Source of the DNA: Ophiocordyceps camponoti-saundersi (nom. inval.)
Lineage: Eukaryota > Ascomycota > Sordariomycetes > Hypocreales > Ophiocordycipitaceae
Length of the DNA: 16,771 bases
Direction of reading: 5' to 3'
Assembly: GCA_003339415.1 (NCBI GenBank)
Contig: PDHQ01000541.1
Location: 1-16,771 of the forward strand
Both the position numbers and the translations under genes were made by a program. Shown here piece after piece: positions 1 to 8,330 of this stretch (positions within the stretch are counted from its first letter, which is position 1; every line of letters begins with the position of its first letter). A model generated the notes under the pieces. It saw nothing but the letters and a program-made list of their open reading frames with translations, did no database searches and was not told the origin of the DNA.

Positions 1-226
1 TAACCGTTCTTCTTATCCTAGGAATTTTATTCGTTATTCTTATTTTTATTATCTTATCTTATTATCTAGTATTTAACTTTCTAAGGTTTAGCCGTAATTT
101 AAATACTAGATACTAGTATTTTTACTTAATTATATAAAATATATTATTAAGCTATTTATATAATAAATACTGTTTATATAATAAGAATAGTATTTTTAAC
201 TAGTATTTATATCCTAGATTATTATA
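1..226 (-). repeat. 3' LTR of the retrotransposon (left copy, first bases missing)
   Basis: This stretch aligns with 7379-7605, with by my count 12 transitions and one 1-bp deletion near 193-197. The window begins about 6 bp inside the LTR if the right copy starts at 7373. Its inner edge reads tattata where the right copy reads tattaca, so the terminal CA has become TA by RIP. The polypurine tract begins two bases further in. Confidence 0.92.
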
Positions 227-228
227 TA

Positions 229-239
229 TTCCCCTTTCT
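229..239 (-). other. Polypurine tract (plus-strand primer site)
   Basis: The minus strand reads AGAAAGGGGAA, an uninterrupted purine run two bases upstream of the 3' LTR. In LTR retrotransposons this RNase H-resistant purine run primes second-strand cDNA synthesis. Its place at the inner edge of the left LTR confirms that the element is transcribed on the minus strand. Confidence 0.85.
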
Positions 240-261
240 ATAGTTTATAACCTTATAAACT
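229..261 (-). repeat. Polypurine-hairpin module A
   Basis: The polypurine tract is directly preceded, in element orientation, by a perfect inverted repeat: arms 242-250 (agtttataa) and 253-261 (ttataaact) with a two-base loop. The same arrangement recurs at 423-456, 12671-12703 and, less perfectly, 12905-12937. The module could be part of the priming site or an RNA structure at the 3' end; its function is not known to me. Confidence 0.6.
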
Positions 262-422
262 TTACTATAGAAGAATAATATAGGGTATAAATAATAGTTA
301 GTTAGTTAATTAGTTATTTTTATTCTTATAAGAAAAGAAAGAGTATTTCGAAAAAACTTAATAAGGTAAAAATAATTAATTAAATTTTATATAGGGTTCC
401 TATTATTATATTATTTATAACG

Positions 423-456
423 TTCCCCTTTCTAAAGTTTTTAATCTTAAAAACTT
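423..456 (-). repeat. Polypurine-hairpin module B, second purine tract just after pol
   Basis: The minus strand carries TAGAAAGGGGAA at 423-434, nearly the same as the main polypurine tract. It is again joined to a perfect hairpin, with 10-bp arms 435-444 (aagtttttaa) and 447-456 (ttaaaaactt) and a two-base loop. It begins about 2 bp beyond the TAA pair that closes pol and lies about 194 bp from module A. A second purine tract of this kind could act as an extra plus-strand primer, but that is inference. Confidence 0.6.
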
Positions 457-460
457 CTTA

Positions 461-3400
461 TTAAAGGTATTTTTCTTTATTTTTATTAAATTTTTTAATA
501 AGTTTAGGTGCCTTAGTTAAGTGCTTAGTAGGTTCCTAGGTATTTTCTTTAGAAGGGTATCCCTTCTATTTTATTAGATAGTATACTATACCTTCTTCTA
601 TCTTTTTATCTATAATAGCTTTAAGTTCGTATTCTTCTTCTAATACTATAGTTTCGATATTTTCTTCTAATTTAGTATCTTTAGGTGCTTTTTCTAGTAA
701 GGAAATATAAAATACTAAATAAATAAATATTCCTTTAGGAAGTTTAAGCTTATAATTAAGGTTATTTAGCTTTTCTTCTATAAGGAAAGGTCCTAATTTT
801 TTAAATTTTAAGGACTAATTAGGCCGTTTAGTTTCTATATTTTTCTTTAATAAATAAACCTTATTATTTTTATTAAATAAGGGTTTTTTTTCGCGTTTCT
901 TATTATAATAATAACTAATTTTTTTAGCTATAAAATCTAATTCTGATTTTATATAAGAATATAGAGATCTAAGCTATTTAGTATTTAGAATAGCTTTTTT
1001 ATTATTAGTTTTATCTAATAGGCCTAGTTTATAAGCTTCCGGGTTAAATCCGTAATTCGCTATAGCGGGCGTTATTTTAATAGATTCCGATTCGGCGGTA
1101 TTATAAGCTAACTAAGCTATAGGTAAGTTTATTACCTAGTTATCTTATTCGTAATTAATATAGGCTCTAAGATATTATTTTAAAGTTTAATTTAAGCGTT
1201 CTATAGCCCCGTTAATTTCTAGGTAGAAAGTAGTACTTAATTTATATTTAGTTCCTAGCTTAGATATAAGGCTAGTCTTGAATTTAGAGTTAAACTTAGG
1301 GTCTCTATCGCTTATAATAACTTTAGGTAAGCCTCTATCTGCTACTATCGTTCTTAAGAATAAATAACTTAATTTTTTAGCAGATAAAGCCTTTATCGTA
1401 GGTATAAAATAGCTATATTTAGTTAATTTATCGGTTATAACTAGAATAGAATTATATTCCGTATTAGTTATAGGGTCTACTAATAAGGGTAATTTAACTA
1501 TAAAATCTATAGCTATATTTTCCTAAGGTTATTTAGTAATTATTATAGGTTATAGAAATCCGTAAGGTTTATATCTTAAGGCTTTAGATTTATTATAAAT
1601 ATTATAGTTTTTAATAACTTTAATAATAGCTTTTTTAAGGTTTTTCGTATTATAATAAGCTTTAATTCTATTATAAGTTTTTTATATTCCTTAATAGCCG
1701 TAAATAGGTAATTCGTAGAATTCTTTAACTATAATTTCTACTATATTAGGAGGTATAAATAACTTCTCTTTTAAATAAGCTAAGTTATCTATCTACTTAA
1801 TATCTTTATAATCCTTAAAATTAGTATCTTTATAGGCTTCTTTTATTTATTTTAATATAGAATTATCGGCTTCTACTTTAAATATAGCGTTTAAGGTATT
1901 TTATTCTAAATTTCCTTCGTTATTTATTTTAAGGAAATTAGTTATTATAGGTATTATACCGGTATCTAAATTAGGTCTTCTACTAATAATATCGGCTCTT
2001 TTATTCTCACTTCCTTTTTTATATATAATTTCGTAATTATAATCTATAAGGAATTTAGCCTACCTAATTTATTAGCTATTTAAAGTTTAACTCGTACTAA
2101 AATAGCTTATATTTTTATAGTTAGTATAAATCCTTAGCTTAAATTCGTTTCCTAATATATAGTGCTTAAATTCTTTAATTATTTTAATAATAGCTAAAAA
2201 TTCTTTATCGTAGATAGGATAATTAATTTCCGAATCTACTAGCTTTTTAGAATAGAAAGCTATAAGGTATAATATAGTATTATTTTCCTAGCTTAATTAG
2301 GCTCCTATAGCGTAATTAGAAATATCGGTTTCTAAAATTAAAGGCTATTTCGAATTATAAGCTATTAATATAGGTGCTAAGATTAGCTTTTCTTTAAGGG
2401 AATTAAAAGCTATATTAGCTTCTTTAGTCTATTTAAAAGGTTCTTTTTTAGCTAATTTTATTACTATTAATATAGGAATAATTATATTAGAAAAGTCTTT
2501 AATAAACCTTCTATAATAATTATAGTATCCTATAAATTACTATATATTTTTAATCGATTTAGGTATAAGCTAGTCCTTTAAAGGTTCTAATTTATTAGGG
2601 TTTATTTTAATATTATAAGGGGTTATAATAGTGCCTAGAAATTTAACTTCTTTAGAAAAGAATTCGCATTTCTTAGGATTAATATATAATTCGGCTTTCC
2701 GTAAGGCTTCTAATACCTTTTTTAAGTAAATTTTATATTTTTCTAAGGTATCTAAAAATATAATAATATCGTCTAAATAAGCCGTAGTAAATATATCTAA
2801 ATAATCTCTTAGAATATAATTTATACGTTTTTAAAAAGTAGCGGGGCTATTATATAATCCTAAAGGTAATACTAAATATTCGTAGCTTCTATATCTAGTT
2901 CCGAAAGCTATTTTATATTCGTCTCCTTCCGCTATTCGTATTTAGTAATAAGCTAGTTTTAAATCTAACTTAGTAAAATACTATTTCTAGCTTAATCTAT
3001 CTTTTAGTTCTATAATTAAAAGTATCGGCGTTCTATCTTTAATAGTATCGTTATTTAATTTTCGATAGTTAATTACGGGTTTTAATTTATCTTTTTCTTT
3101 ACCCGATTTATTAGCAAATATAACGGGAGCTCTATAAGGGCTTTTAGAAGGTCTTATATATCCCTTTTTAATTTATTCTTCTAGATATTCCTTTAATATT
3201 TATAGTTATTTTTCGTTACTATTATAAATTCGTATAAATCGCGGTTCCGAATTAGGCTTTAATTTAATTTCGTAATCTTATAGGCTTTTTTTAGGTAAGG
3301 TATTATCCGGGGGTTCTTTAAATATATCTAGGAATTCTTCTAGAATTTCTTTAGGTATTAATTTATAGCGTTCTAACTTTTTTTTAAAATAAGAAGCTAT

Positions 3401-4471
3401 TTCTTCCTTATAATCTACGCTAGAAATAGTAGCTAATATAGTAGTAGTATAAGGTATTTTACTATAAATTTTATTACTTCTTACTTTATTATAAGGTTCT
3501 TACTTATAATAATTATATTTATTTCTTATAGTAAATTTCTAATTATTATTAAAGAAGTTTTTCCTTTCTTTAATTTCTTTAATCGAACTATTCTCGTTAT
3601 TCGGGCTTCTCGCCTCTTTAAAATTTCTCGAGCTAAATCCTTTATAAAGATTTCCTAAGGCGTTATTAAACTTAGTATTTTCTTTTCTATTCGTATAATT
3701 ATAATAAGGTTAACTTTTATTATAACTATTTATATTCGATCGTCTATTCTTATAGTAATCGTTTTTTATATATCTAAATTACTTATTTTTTACGCTTAAC
3801 TTACTTCTATTAGTATTTCTAGAAATCTTATAATAAGGCTTCTTACTATTATTATAATTATACCTTCTTAGTTTATTTTTCCTTCTAGAATCTGTTTAAT
3901 TATTTTTACTAGTATTACTATTAGAAGCACTAGATATTAAATAATTATTTATAAATTTAACTTAGCCGGTTTTCTAGTTAATTTATAGATTATATTTATA
4001 AAGAAAAGGATAACCTAATATTATATCGTATTCTGCTATTTTAAAAATATCGAAGGTATCGGTAAAAGTATAAGGTCCTATTTTAAATTTAAAGTAATTA
4101 GTTTCGTATAAAATTATTCCCTTATTAAACTAAAAATTAAATCCTTTAGCGTTTTTTACTATACTAGGCGTTTTCTTTTTTATATAGCTTAAATTTAGAC
4201 GTTTTATAGCTATAAGTAAAATATAATTACTAGCAGCTCCGCTATCTATAAAGGTAATTACTTCTTTTCTTTTATATTTTAAAGTAAAGGTTAGTCTAGA
4301 AATAGGGATTTTAGTACTATTAGTTTTAATAGTAATAGTATTAATACTTTATAATTTAGGATAGTTAAGATAATAATAACGCCTTTCTATTCCTAAATCC
4401 TTACTTAAATCCTTATTCTTATTAGTTATACCTCTATTTACCCTTCTTAAATAAAGGCTTTCCCTTTTCCC
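461..4471 (-). pseudogene. pol: Pol polyprotein: protease, RT, RNase H, integrase, chromodomain
   Basis: About 1,336 codons in a single frame, interrupted only by TAA/TAG at former Gln/Trp codons. Approximate residues: aspartic protease DSGA at 76 (4235-4246); RT VINYRKLN near 469 and the catalytic YLDD at 565-568 (2768-2779), preceded by GLYNSPATF followed by a stop where Gln is expected (about 2830-2870); RNase H LETD at 716 (Asp codon 2324-2326). In the integrase zinc-binding domain (about 1640-1760) the HxGH histidines read Tyr. Integrase core: Asp 989 in IDFIVKLP, Asp 1055 in ISDRDPKF and Glu 1091 in GAIERLN, with exactly 35 residues between the last two, as in retroviral-type integrases. 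A GPF module lies at 785-793. A C-terminal chromodomain (about 490-640) keeps EEEYEL, KGYPSKENT and EPTKHL. Chromodomains usually bind methylated histone tails and steer integration to heterochromatin. The start is uncertain: this frame is open from 4471 and overlaps the end of gag by about 34 bases. The end is TAA at 461-463, or the next TAA if the first was CAA. Confidence 0.92.
490..640 (-). other. Chromodomain at the Pol C-terminus
   Basis: Reading the pol frame, the sequence keeps a charged EEEYEL start, a DKK turn, YYLIK followed by a TAG where Trp is expected, KGYPSKENT followed by another TAG, and EPTKHL. This is the chromodomain layout, in which aromatic residues form the methyl-lysine cage. 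Two of the expected aromatic residues are Trp codons turned into stops. It follows the GPF module by about 50 residues, the usual place in chromoviruses. Confidence 0.82.
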
Positions 4472-6432
4472 TTAAGGTTTTCTTTAAATTCCTTAGGCTA
4501 CGTTAAGAAATCCTACTTTCCGGGACTATTTTCCTCGGTAGGGGATTCGCTTCCGATAAGTCCTTTAGTTAATAATTCTTTTATAAAGGTAAGCATAGCT
4601 TAAATCGTATCTAATTCGATACTAAGAATTCGGGGTCGAAAATCGTAATTATTTCCCTTATTTTCCTTAAGAATCCTATAATTAGTTTCCCTATCGAGAA
4701 GGAATTCTATTTCTTTAATAAAAAACCTTTCGTCGATAAAGCTAGCTTCCTTATAAAAAGTCGGTAAGGACGGGTAATAATTAACGTTCTATTTTTCCTA
4801 TAGGTAAAAATCGCAGTCCTTATTATAGTAAAATTACTAGCTAAGATTATAATACGCTTACTTATACTTATCGAAGAATTCTTCTAAGTACCTTAAGTGC
4901 TAAAATAATTCGTTATAAGGAAAGTAGTTATTATTTTTCTAGTCTTCGAATTCCTTTAGAATTAATTCCTTTATTTTAATAAAATACTATATTTTTTCGT
5001 CTTCTTCTTTATTATCGGTTTTAATAGTATAAAGGTATTCTGCCGTAAGAAGGGGTAATTCTTCTTCTTCCTTCTTAATTTTATTTTCCGGAATAAGGTT
5101 ATCTTCTAAGATAAGTTCGTAATCTTCCCTTATTCCGTTAAGGTCGTTAATATAGTTATTAAAACTAAGGGTAGAAATCGAGTTTTCCGAAAGGCTATAT
5201 AAGCTAGGTAAGTTAGAATAGTAAGGAATTCCTTAAATTCCTTCTTTTCTATCTTTAAACTATTCTTCCGTAACCTACTTATATATTTTAAAAGGGTTAT
5301 TTTTACCTAGCGGGTAAAATTCTCCTCTAGAATTAAATTACGTACTAGCTTCTAAAGGGCTTATAAGCTCTAAAGGCTTCTTCGTATTCCTAACCGTATT
5401 CTAGCTATTTAGGAATAGCGTATTAGCTATAAGTTCCGGGTTATATTACTATCTTAGTTTTTCTCGAAATTCGTATTCTTTTTAGTTTAAGTTATCTTCT
5501 TTCGTTAGTAGTTTAAATTTCGTATTATAAATAGCACTCCGTTCCTTCCTATTTAGGCCTAGCGTATTATAATTAGTAGCTAGGTAGGAAGAAATAACGT
5601 TAATTATTTTACTATTCGTAGAAAAGGTTTTTCCTATTTCTTTTCCTTTTCCTTATTTTTTAAAGTAATTTTTTAAAATATAGCTTTCTTTATTATAGAA
5701 GAAGTAGATAATAGGCTTCGAGGATACTATATCTAAATCTATAGGGTTTCCTCGGTTAGCGTAATTTTTCTTATATTTTTTATTACTTTTATTAATATAA
5801 GAAGAGGTATTTTTACTTCCTTATTTTTGCTACTTTCTTTCGAAAAGTCGATCGTCGATTTTAATAGTAGAAGCTATATAAGTAGATAGTTCTTTAGGTC
5901 TATCTTACTTATATAATTCGTCTTTAATTTCTTCTTTTAGTCCTTCGTAAAAAATAGCTATAAGGGCTTTATCTTCTTAGTTTAACTTACTAGTTATTTA
6001 TCTAAATTTAGCAGCGTAGCTAGAAGTAGCCCTTTTTTACCGTAAGGTTCGTAATTTATACTTTATAGTTCTTACTTCGTCTTGCTAGCCGAAAACTTCC
6101 CGTAGTTTTTCTTCGAATTAATCGAAGCTAGTAAAAATAAGCTTCGTTTCTTCTTCTTAATTATCCGTAAATCCTAAATAATTCCTTAATATAAGTTCGA
6201 ACTAGTTTAAAGCTATACCTTCTAAGTAAGTAAAAGTATAAATTACTTTTATAGGTTCGTTATAAAAGGCGGAAAAATAAAGCCTAAAATAAGCTCTAAT
6301 ATTAGTTAAAAACGCTTATAAATCGTTATCTTTCCCGCTATAATACTTAGGTCTCGGGACCTTACTAATATCTATAATAAGTCTAGGATTAGTAGCGGTA
6401 TAGGGGGGTATAGGGGAGGTTATATTAGATAT
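4438..6432 (-). pseudogene. gag: Gag polyprotein with zinc knuckle and long C-terminal extension
   Basis: About 665 codons in one frame, different from pol. The proposed start is ATA at 6430-6432, taken as a RIP-changed ATG; the frame stays open further upstream, so this is a guess. Residues about 15-30 are proline-rich. The capsid-like part (about 6324-5800) has the fungal Ty3/gypsy look, for example AYFRLYFSAF, TYLEGIALN and LREVFG. The nucleocapsid knuckle (5665-5706, residues 243-256) has the CX2CX4HX4C spacing, but all four metal ligands now read Tyr, as expected from TGY and CAY changing to TAY. About 410 codons follow in the same frame before TAA at 4438-4440. They are rich in Asp, Glu, Ser and Asn (5220-5041 has no stop at all) and match no domain I know. 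Gag would form the virus-like particle and bind element RNA. Confidence 0.85.
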
Positions 6433-6537
6433 ATTATATACTACTAGGTAGCGCCGCTTATTTCCTAATTAGGAAAGAAAAAAAGTAAATTTTTACCTTT
6501 TATTTCCGTGGAGATATATGCGATTAAAAAAGTACTG

Positions 6538-6561
6538 TTTTTCTATTTTTCTATTTTTCTA
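6538..6561. repeat. 8-bp microsatellite, three copies
   Basis: The unit tttttcta is repeated three times without a break in the leader, about 105 bp upstream of the proposed gag start. On the coding strand it reads TAGAAAAA. No function is apparent. Confidence 0.9.
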
Positions 6562-7030
6562 GGAAAGGAATTCTTTAGTATACTCTCTTCTTATTCTTCG
6601 TACCTATAGGGTAGTTATAGTAGTAAAGAAGCTTTTAACATATTACAGATCGTACCTATAATTACCTAATCTTACCCGTAGCCCTTAATTTAAGCTTCTA
6701 AAAATAAAGAGAGATAAGGGGTAATAAGAAGGTAGGGGGCTTTATTTACTTTAACCGGGCAGTAGGTAGCCGGAATAGGAAATTTATAAAGTATAAATAA
6801 GTAAGAACTTCCTAGATAGGAATATCTTATAAGGCAGGGGAAGGTAATAGAGAGTAGGCTTTTATAGTGCTAATTATTTAGATTAAAAGCTTAGAGAAGA
6901 AGGAAAGGAAAGACCCTTCGAGGGAAGGAAGCCTTCCTTTTATAGTTTTCCTTCTCTAAGAAACTATCTAATTATATAAGCTAGCTAGAAAGCTATAGAA
7001 TACTATAGAAGCTTTATATTATAAATACCC

Positions 7031-7315
7031 TAGCGAATAGAATAGCTTTATTTTATTCTATTTACTTCTATCGTATTCTTTTTACTTTAAAATTAAATTC
7101 CTACTTTAAAATTAACCCTTGATTTTAAATCTACTATATTCCTTAGCGAATAGAATAGCTTTATCTTATTCTATTTGCTTCTATTATATTCTTTTGCTTT
7201 AAAATTAAATTCCTACTTTAAAATTAACCCTTAATTTTAAATCTACTATATTCCTTAGCAAATAGGATAGCTTTATTCTATTCTATTATATTCTATTAGC
7301 TTCTAAGCTAATAAT
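7031..7315. repeat. 112/113-bp tandem repeat in the leader, about 2.4 copies
   Basis: Units start at 7031, 7144 and 7256, each with tagc[ga]aata[ga]; the first two are almost identical over their full length and the third breaks off after about 50 bp. Each full unit contains an internal doublet of actttaaaattaa. Differences between copies are mostly transitions. Leader repeats of this kind in LTR elements may act in transcription or packaging, or may simply result from replication slippage; the sequence does not decide. Confidence 0.9.
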
Positions 7316-7372
7316 AAATTATAATAGATAATTCTTTATTTATAATAGCTAATATTTCTTTCCGTTTTTAAC

Positions 7373-7605
7373 TGTCTCTAACCGTTCTTCTTATCCTAGG
7401 AATTTTATTCGTTATTCTTATCTTTATTATCTTATCTTATTATCCGGTATTTAACCTTCCGAGGTTTAGCCGTAATTTAAATACTAGATACTAGTATTTT
7501 TACTTAATTATATAAAATATATTATTAAGCTGTTTATATAATAAATACTGCTTATATAATAAGAATAGTACTTCTTAACTAGTATTTATATCTTAGATTA
7601 TTACA
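7373..7605 (-). repeat. 5' LTR of the retrotransposon (right copy, 233 bp)
   Basis: This copy starts tgtctct and ends attaca on the plus strand, giving the canonical TGT...ACA ends. It aligns with 1-226 over its whole length. It retains C/G at 11 of the 12 differing sites, so it is the less mutated copy. The element's promoter should lie here, but after RIP any TATA-like string is uninformative, so I do not name one. Confidence 0.92.
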
Positions 7606-8330
7606 CTTTTTATTATTAGCTATAATTTAAATAATATTTATTATTATATAATTTATATTCGATTTTATATAAGCGATATATATTTAAGCTATAAGATTTA
7701 TTATATTATTAGCTTTTATAATCTTATTAAGTTTTTAATAAAAAGTTAACTTATTTTACTATACCTAATAGCTAGAATATCTTTAGTATAAGCGCTCCTA
7801 TATAATATAGCTTATATATATATTATAAGGGATTAGATTTTCCTTGCTTATTTCTACTTTCCTAATTATATCGATATTAGTTAAGAGTTAGACTAATAGT
7901 TAGCCGCAAGGCGTTATTTACTATTATAATAAGGGTAATTTTTATAGTTATATATATTCCTATAAGGGGAAGAAAGGGAAGGAAGCTATATATTACCTAG
8001 CCTTTATTTATTTATACCTTAGTAATAAAGTATATACTACCCTACCTGCTTACTAATTTATAATATACTTAGCTAACTTAATATATATCTTTATATAACT
8101 TACCTATTTATATAAAGTATTATTTATAGTCTTATATTAGTTTATTATTTTATTATTACTTTATAAGCTTAAGTAAGGCTTATAGTAGCGCTTTTTTATA
8201 CTTATTAACCTTACCTTATTAGGCTTTTACCTCCTAAGTAAGGGGTTTTCCCCTAGGCCCTGCCCGGTTTTTCCCCCCTCCTTATATATAGACTATAGTA
8301 GTTTTAGATACTATTTAGGCCCCTAATATA
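7606..8330. other. Intergenic AT-rich DNA, no gene seen
   Basis: No reading frame with recognisable motifs exists on either strand, even reading through TAA/TAG. The only distinct feature is a small G/C-richer pocket at about 8220-8285, with aggggttttcccct (a hairpin with 5-bp arms) and two C runs. It could be a remnant of another element; I cannot assign it. Confidence 0.5.

Larger units (their letters stand above)
6433..7372 (-). other. 5' leader of the retrotransposon (non-coding)
   Basis: This 940-bp stretch lies between the 5' LTR and gag, and I see no conserved protein in it. It holds a three-copy 8-bp repeat (6538-6561), a motif tattacagatcgtacct (6641-6657) that recurs in altered form at 11565, a purine-rich stretch at about 6890-6935, and a 112/113-bp tandem repeat (7031-7315). 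It keeps more TG and CA than the coding part, for example around 6508-6540. It should contain the primer-binding site and packaging signals, but no tRNA-complementary TGG motif is visible next to the LTR. Confidence 0.7.
1..7605 (-). mobile_element. RIP-inactivated Ty3/gypsy LTR retrotransposon, probable chromovirus
   Basis: Two near-identical LTRs (1-226 and 7373-7605) flank an internal region of about 7.1 kb with gag and pol on the minus strand. The polypurine tract abuts the left LTR, which independently fixes the orientation: the 5' LTR is on the right and the 3' LTR on the left. The domain order protease, RT, RNase H, integrase, chromodomain is that of Ty3/gypsy elements of the chromovirus type, as in fungal MAGGY-like elements. 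Every gene is broken by TAA/TAG codons at former Gln and Trp positions, so the copy is dead. The target-site duplication cannot be checked because the left flank lies outside the window; the right flank starts with cttttt. Confidence 0.93.

Noticed and set aside
4594..4596. ATG in the gag frame as the start of a separate gene
   Set aside because: The same frame is open and coding-like far upstream through the zinc knuckle, so this is an internal Met that escaped RIP.
7340..7372. tRNA primer-binding site next to the 5' LTR
   Set aside because: The first bases inside the LTR on the minus strand read GTTAAAAACGG, which has no TGG start and no clear tRNA match; RIP may have changed it, so no call is made.
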